35,713 nt of DNA, taken from contig URWN01000014.1 of assembly GCA_900551615.1 (NCBI GenBank), forward strand, positions 1 to 35,713. Direction: 5' to 3'. The position numbers and the translations under genes are program-made. The notes under the pieces are model-generated. The model was not told where the DNA came from. It was given only the letters and a program-made list of their open reading frames with translations, and did no database searches. How positions within the stretch are numbered: position 1 is the first letter of the stretch; the number at the start of each line of letters is the position of its first letter. This DNA comes from an uncultured Clostridium sp. (GTDB taxonomy: Bacteria; Bacillota; Clostridia; TANB77; CAG-508). Of the stretch, positions 17,449 through 26,999 are shown in pieces.

Positions 17449-19641
17449 ATGAAAGGTACTTTAAGATTAACAATAATTAGTGTTTTATTTGTGTTAATAA
17501 TAAACTTTTTTAATATCGAGATTTATGCAAATACAACAAATCAAACAAAAACAAATAGTAATAATTCAAACACAAAAACACATTCAAATGGAATATATAA
17601 AATAGCAATAGGAAAACTACCAAGTAAAACATTTGAGGTAGCAGGAAGCAGTAAAGAAAATAATGCTAAAGTAGATATATGGAACTATGGAAATGTTCCT
17701 GCTCAAAAATTTTATTTTGAATATCAAAATGGATTTTATAAAATAATGGTAATGCACACAGGAAAGAGTTTAACAGTAAAAAATAATAGTATACAAGAAG
17801 GAACAGAAATTGTCCAAGCAGATTATTCTGGAAGTAATGGACAAAAATGGCTATTAAAAGATACTAAGAAAAATGGATGGACAATATCACCTTTAAATAA
17901 TCCAGATTTTGCATTAACAGTACAAAATAATATACAAAATGGCTCAAAAATAATATTATCAAAAACAAAAAATAATGATAATCAAATGTTGTATATATTT
18001 AATATAAATAAAGAAGAAGCATATCAAAAAGACGGAATATATAAAATTTCAGTAGGAAAAAAACCTAGCAAGACTTTAGAGGTAGCAGGAAGCAGTAAAG
18101 AAAATAATGCTAAAGTAGATATATGGAATTATGGAAATGTACCTGCACAAAAATTTTATTTTGAATATCAAGATGGATATTACAAAATAACAGCAATGCA
18201 TACAGGAAAAAACTTAACTGTAAAAGGTAAAAATATAAAAGACGGAACTGAAATTGTGCAAGATAATTACACAGGGGACCATAGTCAAAGATGGATTTTA
18301 AGAGATACACATAAAAATGGTTGGATTATATCTCCTTTAAGTAATCCAAATTTGGCAATAACAATACAGGGCAATATACAAAATGGTTCAAAAATTGTTT
18401 TAGCTAATGTAAAAGATAATGATAACCAAATGTTATATTTATATAATATAACTAATAACGAAAGAACTCATAAAGATGATACATATAAATTAGCAATTGG
18501 AAAAGATTCAAATAAAACTATTGAGGTAGCAGGAAGCAGTAAAGATAATAATGCTAAAATAGATATATGGAATTATGGAAATGCTGAAGCACAAAAATAT
18601 AAATTTGAATATATAAATGGATATTATAAAATAACTGCAAAACATACAGGAAAAAGTTTGACAGCTAAAAATAATGTTTTACAGGAAGGAACAGAAATAG
18701 TACAAGCAGACTATACTGGAAATAATAGTCAAAAGTGGCTCTTAAGAGATACACATAAAAATGGCTGGATAATATCACCTATAAGTAATCCAAATTTAGC
18801 AATAACAGTACAAGGCTCAATACAAAATGGTTCAAAAATTATATTGTCAAAAACACAAGATAATGATAATCAAATGCTTTATATAATGGAGCCAATCAAT
18901 AAAGGAATAAAAGAAGGGCTTTATGGAAAATCTGGATTGATGTATAAAGGAACTGGTGGTTCATATCTAAAATATTATAAAATAGGAACAGGAACAAAAC
19001 ACTTGATTCTAAACTATTCTATACATGGATTTGAAGACTCATACAGTAAAGATGGTTCTGAATTAACATATATGGCAAATGAACTTTACAATTATTTAAA
19101 AAGCAATATGTCAGACGATTTAATTCAAAAATGGACTGTATATATTTTACCACTTTCAAATCCTGATGGACAATATAGTGGATGGACAAATGATGGACCT
19201 GGACGTACTACAGTATATAGTTGGGCAAATGGACATAAGGGAATTGATATGAACAGATGCTTCCCTGTGGGTTATACAAGTTTACGTTCAGAAAGAAATT
19301 ATAATGGAACAGCACCACTTCAAGCATATGAAGCACAATCATTAAGAGATTTTATATTAAACAATACGGGAACTCAAAATATTGTTATAGATGTGCATGG
19401 ATGGCTAAATGAAACTGTAGGAAATAATGAAATAGGAAGTTTGTATAGAAATGAATTTGGAATTAGTAAACATATAAACACATACGGTAAAGGATATTTA
19501 ATTCAATGGGCAAGAACTATACCAAAAACAAAATCTATGTTATTAGAATTACCAGAAGTAAAAAGCCATAATGAATTGGTAAGTAAAAAATATGTTGACA
19601 AATTTAATAAAGCAACAATTAACTTATTAAAAAAATATTAA
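17449..19641 (+). CDS. Secreted M14-type zinc carboxypeptidase with three ricin-type beta-trefoil domains
   Basis: A 730-residue secreted protein. Residues 1-27 form a signal peptide ending near IYA. A Ser/Thr/Asn linker leads to three beta-trefoil (RicinB lectin-like) domains at about 47-187, 193-335 and 342-482, each with the DIWNYGN and GQKW/SQKW-type repeats. The C-terminal domain (about 490-730) is an M14 peptidase: zinc ligands H526 and E529 (HGFE), NPDG at 571-574, substrate-binding N602-R603, third ligand H650 (DVHGW) and a catalytic Glu, E700 (LLELP). Related M14 enzymes cut D-glutamyl-diamino acid bonds in peptidoglycan, so wall turnover is likely. AAGGGGG precedes the ATG. The trefoils probably bind a wall glycan. 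Confidence 0.85.
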   Translation: MKGTLRLTIISVLFVLIINFFNIEIYANTTNQTKTNSNNSNTKTHSNGIYKIAIGKLPSKTFEVAGSSKENNAKVDIWNYGNVPAQKFYFEYQNGFYKIMVMHTGKSLTVKNNSIQEGTEIVQADYSGSNGQKWLLKDTKKNGWTISPLNNPDFALTVQNNIQNGSKIILSKTKNNDNQMLYIFNINKEEAYQKDGIYKISVGKKPSKTLEVAGSSKENNAKVDIWNYGNVPAQKFYFEYQDGYYKITAMHTGKNLTVKGKNIKDGTEIVQDNYTGDHSQRWILRDTHKNGWIISPLSNPNLAITIQGNIQNGSKIVLANVKDNDNQMLYLYNITNNERTHKDDTYKLAIGKDSNKTIEVAGSSKDNNAKIDIWNYGNAEAQKYKFEYINGYYKITAKHTGKSLTAKNNVLQEGTEIVQADYTGNNSQKWLLRDTHKNGWIISPISNPNLAITVQGSIQNGSKIILSKTQDNDNQMLYIMEPINKGIKEGLYGKSGLMYKGTGGSYLKYYKIGTGTKHLILNYSIHGFEDSYSKDGSELTYMANELYNYLKSNMSDDLIQKWTVYILPLSNPDGQYSGWTNDGPGRTTVYSWANGHKGIDMNRCFPVGYTSLRSERNYNGTAPLQAYEAQSLRDFILNNTGTQNIVIDVHGWLNETVGNNEIGSLYRNEFGISKHINTYGKGYLIQWARTIPKTKSMLLELPEVKSHNELVSKKYVDKFNKATINLLKKY
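17587..18888 (+). repeat. Three tandem beta-trefoil repeats (M14 enzyme)
   Basis: Three consecutive copies of about 440 bases encode near-identical trefoil domains. The segment encoding EVAGSSKENNAKVDIWNYGN is almost the same at the DNA level in copies 1 and 2 (starting near 17635 and 18076). This suggests recent duplication or gene conversion. Confidence 0.8.
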
Positions 19642-19659
19642 TATGAGGAGGTAGGACTA

Positions 19660-22200
19660 ATGAAAAAAACTAAAATTATTTTTATTGCTATTATGATAAT
19701 TTCAATATTAACATTAATAGTAACAAATAGTTATGCACAAACAGAAAAAGTTAAAAATAACGGAGTATATAAAATAGCAATAGGAAAAGATTCAAGTAAA
19801 ACAGTAGAAGTAGCAGGAAGTAGCAAAGACAATAATGCTAAAGTTGATATATGGAGTTATGGAAATGTTCCAGCTCAAAAATTTTATTTTGAATATCAAG
19901 ACGGTTTTTATAAAATAACAGCAATGCATACAGGAAAAAGTTTAACAGCAAAAAACAATAGTATACAAGAAGGAGCAGAAGTAGTACAAGCAGATTATAC
20001 TGGAAATAATAGTCAAAAATGGATATTAAGAGATTCACATAAAAATGGATGGGTAATTTCGCCTTTAGCTAATCCAAGTTTAGCTATAACAATCCAAGGT
20101 TCAATACAAAATGGCTCAAAGATGATATTATCCAACACAAGAGACAATAGTAATCAAATGTACTATATATATAATTTAAACAATTCTGAAAAAACTAAAG
20201 AAAATTCAACTTATGAAGTCTTAGTTGGTGCAGATTCTAATAAGGGATTAGAAGTATCAGGAAGTAATAAGAATAATAATGCAACAGTAGACATATGGAA
20301 TTACGGAAATGCAGCTGCTCAAAAATTCAAATTTGAGTATGTAAATGGATATTATAAAATCACAGTTACTCACACAGGAAAAAGTTTGACAGCTAAAAAT
20401 AATAGTATAAAAGAAGGAACAGAAATTGTACAATCAGATTATACTGGAAGTGATGGTCAAAAATGGCTAGTAAAAGATAGTAAGAAAAATGGTTGGATTA
20501 TCTCACCTTTGGCTAATCCAAGTTTATGTATAACTGTTAAAGGTTCAATACAAAATGGTTCAAAAATAATATTATCACAAACACGAAACAATAATAATCA
20601 AATGTTCTATTTGGTTCAAGCGCCAAATGTTACAAAAACAATTGCAAATGGAACATATGAATTAGCAATTGGTGCAAATAGTAGTAAAGCAATAGAAGTA
20701 GCAGGAAGTAGCCAAGCTAATAATGCTAAAGTTGATATATGGAACTATGGTAATTCTAGAGCACAAAAATTTAATCTAGAATATGTAAATGGGTATTATA
20801 AAATTACAGTTGCTCACTCAGGGAAAAGCCTAACTGTAAAAGGAAATAACATAAAAAATGGTATAGAAATAGTACAAGATGACTATAAAGGCGAAATTGG
20901 GCAAATGTGGATGATTGTTGATACTAAAATAAATGGATGGGTAATTTCACCAGTAGCAAGACAAGATCTAGCAATTACTGTACAAAACAAAATAGAAAAT
21001 GGCTCAAAAATTATTCTAGAGGCAAAACAAAAAAGTAGTAATAGACAAATGCTTTATCTATTTAAAACAAATATTAGTGTTAATATAAATACAGCAAAAT
21101 ATCCGGGTGTAGCAGAAGCACTTGACAAAGTTGCAGCAGCACATCCAAATTGGCAATTTGAAATATTATATACAAATCTAGACTTCTATACAGCGGTAAA
21201 GGGCGAATATCAATATGCAAATAAACAAGGAAACTTAGTATATACTCCTACATATGGTGGAAACTGGATTGCATCAAATCCATATGTTAGTGGTGTTTGG
21301 GCTTCAGCATCATATAATGGAATAGCATATTTTATGGATACAAGAAATTTCTTAAATGATGTTGATATTTTCCAATTTGTAGATTTAGGTAATTATGCAA
21401 GTAGTGGAGCAACACTTAATTCAATACAATACCAAGTAAATGGGACATTTTTAGAGAAAAATGCAGAAAATATTAGAAAAGCTTGCCAAAATAAAAATAT
21501 TAATCCATATTATGTTATAGCAAGATTATTTCAAGAACAAGGCAAAAATGGATCAGCTACTATTAATATGGACGGAGGAAATGGAAAAAAATATTATAAT
21601 CCGTTTAATATAGGAGCAGTTGTAGGAAATGATGTTGCAACAGCCTTAGAATATGCCAAAAAAGAAGGTTGGGATACAATGCAAAAAGGCTTAGAAGGCG
21701 GAATTAAAATGTTAAAAAGTAATTATATAGATAAAAAACAAAATACATTGTATCTAAATAAATTTGATGTTAATCCTGCAAGTGGTGGAGGATTATACAA
21801 TCACCAATATATGCAAAATTTATCTGCAGCATATAGTGAAGCAAGAACATTTAGAAGTGCTTATGTAAGTACAGGAACATTAAATAATAAGATCAAATTT
21901 GTAATCCCTGTTTTTGAGAATATGCCAAAATCACCAGCAAGCAAACCAACAGGAAGTAGTGGAAGCCAAACAGTAAGTGGAGAAAAAGTAGTAGTTAAAA
22001 CTAATGATGGTTCAGGAGTAAAGCTTAGAAAAGGACCAGGAACAACTTATGATACAATAGCATATTTAAGTGATGGGACAGTAGGAACACGTACAGTAAA
22101 AGGAAAAGCTACAGCAAACGGTTTTATATGGGATGAAGTTGTTTTAACAAATGGATTAAAAGGCTATGTAGCAACGAATTATTTACAAAAATCAAATTAA
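19660..22200 (+). CDS. Secreted N-acetylglucosaminidase with three beta-trefoil domains and a C-terminal SH3
   Basis: An 846-residue secreted wall hydrolase. The signal peptide runs to about residue 26 (NSYA). Three trefoil domains (about 34-175, 183-325, 332-468) match those of the preceding protein. Residues about 480-745 resemble the endo-beta-N-acetylglucosaminidase domain (GH73-like) that begins YPGVAEALDKVAAAHPNW, with a likely catalytic Glu in LFQEQG (E626) and the YYNPFNIGA segment. The C-terminal 70 residues are a bacterial SH3 domain (KLRKGPGTTYDTI). GAGGAGG precedes the ATG, 18 bases after the previous stop. It would cut glycan strands while the M14 enzyme cuts peptide stems. Confidence 0.86.
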   Translation: MKKTKIIFIAIMIISILTLIVTNSYAQTEKVKNNGVYKIAIGKDSSKTVEVAGSSKDNNAKVDIWSYGNVPAQKFYFEYQDGFYKITAMHTGKSLTAKNNSIQEGAEVVQADYTGNNSQKWILRDSHKNGWVISPLANPSLAITIQGSIQNGSKMILSNTRDNSNQMYYIYNLNNSEKTKENSTYEVLVGADSNKGLEVSGSNKNNNATVDIWNYGNAAAQKFKFEYVNGYYKITVTHTGKSLTAKNNSIKEGTEIVQSDYTGSDGQKWLVKDSKKNGWIISPLANPSLCITVKGSIQNGSKIILSQTRNNNNQMFYLVQAPNVTKTIANGTYELAIGANSSKAIEVAGSSQANNAKVDIWNYGNSRAQKFNLEYVNGYYKITVAHSGKSLTVKGNNIKNGIEIVQDDYKGEIGQMWMIVDTKINGWVISPVARQDLAITVQNKIENGSKIILEAKQKSSNRQMLYLFKTNISVNINTAKYPGVAEALDKVAAAHPNWQFEILYTNLDFYTAVKGEYQYANKQGNLVYTPTYGGNWIASNPYVSGVWASASYNGIAYFMDTRNFLNDVDIFQFVDLGNYASSGATLNSIQYQVNGTFLEKNAENIRKACQNKNINPYYVIARLFQEQGKNGSATINMDGGNGKKYYNPFNIGAVVGNDVATALEYAKKEGWDTMQKGLEGGIKMLKSNYIDKKQNTLYLNKFDVNPASGGGLYNHQYMQNLSAAYSEARTFRSAYVSTGTLNNKIKFVIPVFENMPKSPASKPTGSSGSQTVSGEKVVVKTNDGSGVKLRKGPGTTYDTIAYLSDGTVGTRTVKGKATANGFIWDEVVLTNGLKGYVATNYLQKSN
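19759..21063 (+). repeat. Three tandem beta-trefoil repeats (glucosaminidase)
   Basis: Three copies of about 440 bases, homologous to those of the upstream gene. The first copy here is closer to the upstream copies than to its own third copy, which has diverged (for example a GQMW in place of GQKW). The six copies in two adjacent genes form a recombination-prone array. Confidence 0.78.
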
Positions 22201-22223
22201 TTAATATGAGGAGAAACTTAAAA

Positions 22224-22685
22224 ATGAAAAAAATATTTAAATTAGTAATTATAACTATGGTAACAATTTTAGGATGTAGTTTATATAATTTTACATATGC
22301 AAATGAAGAAGATGGAAGACTGGTAGATATTCCAGTTCCTCCATCTAGCACAGGACAAGCAGGTTTTACAGTTGAAGAAAGTAAAAATCAAGAAGAACAT
22401 TATTCAGAACAAGCTAATAACAAATATGAATTTAATTATAATAAAGAAATAGAGGAAGAACAAAAAAGAGAAGAACAAACAGAAAATAAGGTGACAGATA
22501 CAATTTCTGATATTACTGAAAAAAATAATGAAATTAGCAATACAAATATCAACCAAAATATTAATGAAATTACTAATACAAATACAGAAAGCAAAGATAA
22601 TAAAATGGTTACAATAATATCAATTGCAGTAGTATTATTTATTATCGTATTAATAATAGTTAATAGTAAAAAGAAAAACAAATAA
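22224..22685 (+). CDS. Small secreted, membrane-anchored acidic protein, unknown function
   Basis: A 153-residue protein that I do not recognise. It has an N-terminal signal peptide (about residues 1-25, ending in TYA), a Pro/Ser/Gly spot (VPPSSTGQAG), a long Glu/Asn/Lys-rich low-complexity region predicted to be disordered or coiled, and a C-terminal membrane helix followed by KKKNK. There is no LPxTG motif, so anchoring is by the helix. The start is ATG at 22224 because GAGGAG (22208-22213) lies 10 bases before it; the ATG at 22206 would overlap that site. Gene order suggests a partner of the wall hydrolases. Confidence 0.7.
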   Translation: MKKIFKLVIITMVTILGCSLYNFTYANEEDGRLVDIPVPPSSTGQAGFTVEESKNQEEHYSEQANNKYEFNYNKEIEEEQKREEQTENKVTDTISDITEKNNEISNTNINQNINEITNTNTESKDNKMVTIISIAVVLFIIVLIIVNSKKKNK

Positions 22686-22706
22686 AATTTTACGAGGAGA
22701 ATAAGT

Positions 22707-23490
22707 ATGAAAAAACACTATTGGATAATAATTATAATTTTAGTAATAATAATTATAATGTCAGTTTTTTTTATTGTTAATAATAAAAAAATCAATAGTC
22801 AAGCAAATAATAATATTCGGAAATATAGGAAATCAAAATAATGCGATTTCTAATTTAGAAAATGCAAGTAATCAAATAGAAGAAATAATACCAGAAAATA
22901 GAATAGTAGAAGTTTCACCTGAAGAATTAGAAAAGATGAAAAATGAAATAAAGGCAAAAGGAAATGATGACATTTATTATGTTGACGAAGAAAAAGATGG
23001 AAGAAAGATATTGCAAATAAAAGAAAATGTCCAATATGAAGTTGATTTGGCAGGAATTATAAAAAATGCATTGCCTAAGGAAGAAGAATTAAACAATTTG
23101 TTAGAAAAGGCACCTAAATATAGTGGAATATGGGTTTCCAAACAATCAAGAGAAAGTTTTTCAAAATTATTAAAAAATAATGGAATAACAAATTTTAGTA
23201 TAGATAATGATGGATATTTAAAAATAGATAATACAGAAAATGGTTTATATTCAAATGAACTAAGAAATATGCAAAAATCAAATAAACTTTATATAATTAA
23301 TATGACAGGGATAGCTTATGAAAGAGACTACATTTCTGGAGAGATTACAGAATATCCATTTGAAGATATGGACCCAACACAAGAACTAGAATCATATAAA
23401 AATGATAATGCAATAATTTTGGAGGTAACGAGTAATAAAAATAAAAAATTAACAAATAAAGAAATTTTAAAAACAATTGTTCAATACTAA
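22707..23490 (+). CDS. Membrane-anchored extracytoplasmic protein of unknown function, requiring a +1 frameshift at CGG
   Basis: An unrecognised protein of about 260 residues if C22818 is skipped. The ATG at 22707 has GAGGAG at 22694-22699. Codons 1-37 encode a membrane helix (residues 6-24) and a short Asn/Lys linker; codon 38 is CGG. Reading on in frame stops at 22839 and gives a 44-residue single-helix peptide. Skipping C gives GGA AAT ATA and an open frame of 223 further residues, with a Glu/Lys-rich segment and a mixed alpha/beta domain (KILQIKENVQYEVDLAGII, then YLKIDNTENGLYS). No start with a ribosome binding site exists in the second frame near the junction. It follows the other anchored protein by 21 bases. 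Confidence 0.75.
22815..22821 (+). other. Recoding site: ATT-C-GGA, +1 shift at CGG
   Basis: CGG at 22818-22820 is in frame with the ATG at 22707. The frame that continues to 23490 begins at GGA (22819). The site lies just after the membrane helix, so failure to shift would release a helix-only peptide. Confidence 0.8.
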
Positions 23491-23546
23491 TAATTTAATG
23501 AAAAAGCAAAAATGGTATATGTAGTTATAGAAAGGGTTTGATACAA

Positions 23547-24500
23547 ATGGAAAAGATTAAAATATTTGCTTGTAGTAAAGAAACAGAACCATTTACAAGA
23601 GAAATATGTGAATATTTAGATGTCCCTATGGGAAAAATTGAAAGAATGAAATTTAAAAATGACAACAATTTTGTTCAAATATTAGAAACAGTTAGAGATT
23701 ATGATGTATATTTAATACAAAGTAATACACCACCTGTAAATGAAAGAATAATGGAATTATTAATAACTATAGATGCTGTAAAAAGAGCATCTGCAAGAAA
23801 TATAAATGTAGTATTACCATATTATATATACTCAAGATCAGACAAAAAAGACCAACCTAGGGTACCAATAACTGCAAAACTATTAGCAGAATTAATAGAA
23901 GCAGCAGGAGCAACAAGAGTAATAACATGTGATTTACACAACCCAGCAATACAAGCATATTTTAATAATATTAATTGTGATAGACTTTCAGCAGAAAGAC
24001 TTTTAGAAAAATACTTTGAAGACAAAAAACTTGAAAATAAGGTAATAGTTGCAACAGATGCAGGAAGTTCAAAAAAAGCATATAAATACTCAGAGTTTTT
24101 TGGGTGTCCAATAGCAATGCTTGATAAAAGAAGAGATGGAAATAACGACAAAGCAATAGGAACAACTATTATAGGCGATGTTAAAGGAAAAAATGCAATT
24201 ATATTCGATGACGAGATAGATACAGCAGGTTCTATGATGGAAACAGTAAGAGTACTAAAAGAATTTGGGGCTAAATCTGTATATGCTGCATGTACACATG
24301 GAGTACTATCCGGTCCGGCAATAGAAAGAATACAAAATTCTCCAATTCAAGAACTTGTTATAACAAATACAATACCATTACCAGAAGAAAAGAAAATTGA
24401 TAAAATAAAAGTCGTATCAATTGCACCATTATTTGCAGAAACAATAAAAAGATTAAATGAAAAGAAACCATTAGGTGAACTATTAAAAACATTTATATAA
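23547..24500 (+). CDS. prs: Ribose-phosphate diphosphokinase (PRPP synthetase)
   Basis: A 317-residue cytoplasmic enzyme that makes 5-phosphoribosyl diphosphate from ribose 5-phosphate and ATP for nucleotide, His and Trp synthesis. Seen: the N-terminal half (VRDYDVYLIQS, ELLITIDAVKRASA), the flexible-loop region YYIYSRSDKKDQPRVPITAKL, the DLHNPAIQAYF motif and the PRPP-binding loop FDDEIDTAGSM, which differs from the classic DDIIDTGGT. The start is ATG at 23547, ten bases after AAAGGG (23531-23536); the TTG at 23538 is too close to that site. It is a housekeeping gene amid surface-glycan genes, with no clear promoter in the 56 bases before it. Confidence 0.93.
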   Translation: MEKIKIFACSKETEPFTREICEYLDVPMGKIERMKFKNDNNFVQILETVRDYDVYLIQSNTPPVNERIMELLITIDAVKRASARNINVVLPYYIYSRSDKKDQPRVPITAKLLAELIEAAGATRVITCDLHNPAIQAYFNNINCDRLSAERLLEKYFEDKKLENKVIVATDAGSSKKAYKYSEFFGCPIAMLDKRRDGNNDKAIGTTIIGDVKGKNAIIFDDEIDTAGSMMETVRVLKEFGAKSVYAACTHGVLSGPAIERIQNSPIQELVITNTIPLPEEKKIDKIKVVSIAPLFAETIKRLNEKKPLGELLKTFI

Positions 24501-24521
24501 ATAGAAAGATGTGAGATTATA

Positions 24522-25481
24522 TTGATAAAGTTAAGTATTATAATTCCAGTATTTAATGCTGAAAAAACACTAAGAAGATGTTTAGATTCTGTTTTACAAC
24601 AAAAAGATGATGAACTAGAAATTGTAGTTATAAATGATGGAAGCAAGGATTCATCTGATAAAATAATAAAAGAATATAAAGAAAAAAATTCTCAAACAAT
24701 TTCATATTATAAAAAGCAAAATACTGGGGTTGCTGATACTAGAAATTATGGGATAAAAAAGGCAAAAGGACAATATATAATGTTTTTAGATTCAGATGAT
24801 TACATAGATACTAATTTATATAGTATTATAAAACAATATATGAAAAAAGACATAGAACTTATAAAATTTAAATTACAAAGAATTGATGAGAATGGAAATA
24901 TTTTAGAAAAAGTTGATGGCCCTATATTTGAGACAACAACTGGTGAAGAAGGATTTGAAAATTTATATGCTTTAGATGTTTTACTTGATTCTCCATGTGT
25001 ATACATAATAAAAAAAGAAATATTTATGCGTAACAAATTACTATTTAATGTAGGAACTGAGCATGAAGATTTTGGACTTATACCATTTGTCATTGTTCTT
25101 GCTAAAACAATGATATCAATTGGTTTTTATGGCTATGAATATGTTCAATCAAATGGAAGTATAACAAGAAATAATAACTATGGCAAAACAAAGAAAAAAG
25201 CTTATGATGCATTAAAACAATATGATGAGGCATTAGTAAAAATAGAAAAACATAATATTAATAAAAAGACAGCAGATTATTTAAAGACATATTATACAAA
25301 TGCAATTTTATTAAAAACAGAAACATTAGAGAAAAAAGACCAAAACCAATACATTAAAGAAATAAAGAAAAGAAAAATGATTAAAAATATCAAAGCAAAC
25401 AATATAAGACAAATGTTGCGTAAAATAATTTTATTATTAAGTATAAAACAATATTTAAAATTAAGAAAAAAAGTAAAATAA
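24522..25481 (+). CDS. Glycosyltransferase family 2
   Basis: A 319-residue GT2 enzyme. The catalytic domain shows SIIIPVFNAEKTL, VINDGSKDSS and the metal-binding DSDDYI; the C-terminal part is Lys-rich with no clear membrane segment. The start is TTG at 24522 with only a weak ribosome binding site (GATGTGAG), chosen because the fold begins right there and no ATG fits. It lies 21 bases after prs and 18 bases before the frameshifted GT4, in the same direction. Confidence 0.86.
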   Translation: MIKLSIIIPVFNAEKTLRRCLDSVLQQKDDELEIVVINDGSKDSSDKIIKEYKEKNSQTISYYKKQNTGVADTRNYGIKKAKGQYIMFLDSDDYIDTNLYSIIKQYMKKDIELIKFKLQRIDENGNILEKVDGPIFETTTGEEGFENLYALDVLLDSPCVYIIKKEIFMRNKLLFNVGTEHEDFGLIPFVIVLAKTMISIGFYGYEYVQSNGSITRNNNYGKTKKKAYDALKQYDEALVKIEKHNINKKTADYLKTYYTNAILLKTETLEKKDQNQYIKEIKKRKMIKNIKANNIRQMLRKIILLLSIKQYLKLRKKVK

Positions 25482-25499
25482 TAAAAACAAGGAGAAAAG

Positions 25500-26892
25500 A
25501 TGAAACGGAAAATATAATATTTTGATATGTCATGCAAAACTTGGAGCAGGAGGAATTGAAACTGCATGTATAACTCAAATAAGAGAATTTTCAAGAAGAG
25601 GATATAAAATATATGTTTTAGCCGAAAGTGGTTTTTATGCTAAAAAATTAAATCAAATACCTGGTGTTACATTTATAGACTTTAAATACGAATCACGAGA
25701 AAGCTATAATTTAGAAAAAATTGAATTTGTAAAAAATATTATCGAAAAATATAATATAAAATTGGTATATATACATCAAGTTGATTGTGTATCATCTGTT
25801 TTTTCTGCATGTGTATTAACAAATACACCATATGTTGCATATGTACATCATGGAATTACAGGAGTATATGATGAGGAATTACAGATAGGAAATATGGGCT
25901 TAGAATTTCAAACTTTATATTATAGATTGGCATCAAAAATCATCACAATTCAGGAAACATCAAAAAAAGAAAATATGAAAAGGTTCAAATTAGAAGAAGA
26001 CAAATATAAGGTTATACCTAATTGTATAGATTTTCAGGAGTTTAAAAGCAATAGCCCAATAAATATAAATAAAGTTTTATTGATTTCGAGATTTGAAAAA
26101 GATAAGAAAAATGGTGTTATAAATGGTTTAAGATGGTTTGCTGAATATAAAAAAATAAACCCAGAGGCTAAGCTCACAATTGTTGGAGATGGAAGTCAAA
26201 GACAAAAAGTAGAGGAACAAATAAAAGAACTAAAGATTGAATGTGATATGTTAGGAGCACGTAATGACATTAGAGATATTATGGAACAAAATGGTATTGT
26301 ATTAGGAATTGCTAGATGTGTGCAAGAAGCAATTGCAATGAAAAGAATAGCAATTATTACAGGAAATGATGATTTCCAAGGAATAATAACAAATGATAAT
26401 ATAGAAAGATTTTCTTGTACTAATTTCCAAGATATAGAAAATGGAAAAAAGGATTATGCAAAAGTTGCCAAACAGGTCAATTTATTAAAAAACAAAGAGA
26501 TTGAGAAAATAGTAGATAAAAATTATGAATGGTTGTATGTAAATAGAAATATAAAGGACAACATTTATGAGGTAGAAGATATCGAAAAAATAAACAATCC
26601 TATAAATGAATTAGATAGAAATGAAATCATGAAAGTACTAATCAGTGAATTACAATATATGCATACATGGATGCAAAAAGAAATAGATAGAGGATGGGAA
26701 GCAAGACAAAAGACAGAAGATTATTACATTGGAAGAGAAAATTGGAATGATAAAATCTTAAAAGAAAAAGAACAAGAATTAGAACAGTATATTGAAAAAT
26801 ACAATGAAACATTAAAAGAACTTGAAGAAATAAAAAACAGTAAATTTTGGAAGATGTTTAAAAAATTATTTAAATTTAGGAAGAATATTTAA
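25500..26892 (+). CDS. Glycosyltransferase family 4 with coiled coil, requiring a +1 frameshift at CGG
   Basis: A GT4 enzyme of 463 residues if C25506 is skipped, exactly the length of its paralogue at 9740. The ATG at 25500 has AAGGAG at 25489-25494. Codon 3 is CGG; reading on in frame ends after five codons (TAA at 25515). Skipping C gives MKGKYNILICHAKLGAGGIE, the canonical N-terminal strand and glycine loop. A TTG at 25522 in the second frame has no ribosome binding site and would cut strand 1. The core includes VHHGITG, VGDGSQRQK and a donor-site region GIARCVQEAIAM (first Glu of E-x7-E absent, as in the paralogue). A C-terminal coiled coil ends in NSKFWKMFKK. A terminator follows at 26971. 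Confidence 0.85.
25503..25509 (+). other. Recoding site: AAA-C-GGA, +1 shift at CGG (codon 3)
   Basis: CGG at 25506-25508 is the third codon of the GT4 gene. Skipping its C gives GGA AAA TAT and the full protein. The shift occurs immediately after initiation, so the ribosome has almost no upstream message or nascent chain to act as a stimulator. Confidence 0.83.
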
Positions 26893-26970
26893 TGAAACAA
26901 AAAATAGACCTTTATATTTAGTTAATGAATATAATGGTGAAAAAGAAATGAATGAAGAAAAAGTCCAAAT

Positions 26971-26999
26971 AAAGAAGTAGAAAACTACTTCTTTATTTT
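26971..26999. terminator. Bidirectional intrinsic terminator between convergent genes
   Basis: AAAGAAGTAG (26971-26980) pairs perfectly with CTACTTCTTT (26985-26994) around an AAAA loop, followed by ATTTTT on the + strand and flanked by A/T runs on the other. The stop codon of the minus-strand flippase (26985-26987) lies in the stem. Confidence 0.85.

Noticed and set aside
17587..21063. The regular repeats as a CRISPR array
   Set aside because: The repeats are long, coding and in frame, and they translate into beta-trefoil domains; no short repeat-spacer pattern exists.
26882..26980. An open frame continuing past the GT4 stop (ending EEKVQIKK at a TAG at 26978), reachable by a +1 step at an AGG codon near the end of the gene
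   Set aside because: AGG is used in frame without a shift elsewhere (for example the AGA AGG AAA stretch near 8067), and the unshifted end NSKFWKMFKK...KNI matches the natural tail of the paralogue. The extra stretch is probably vestigial.
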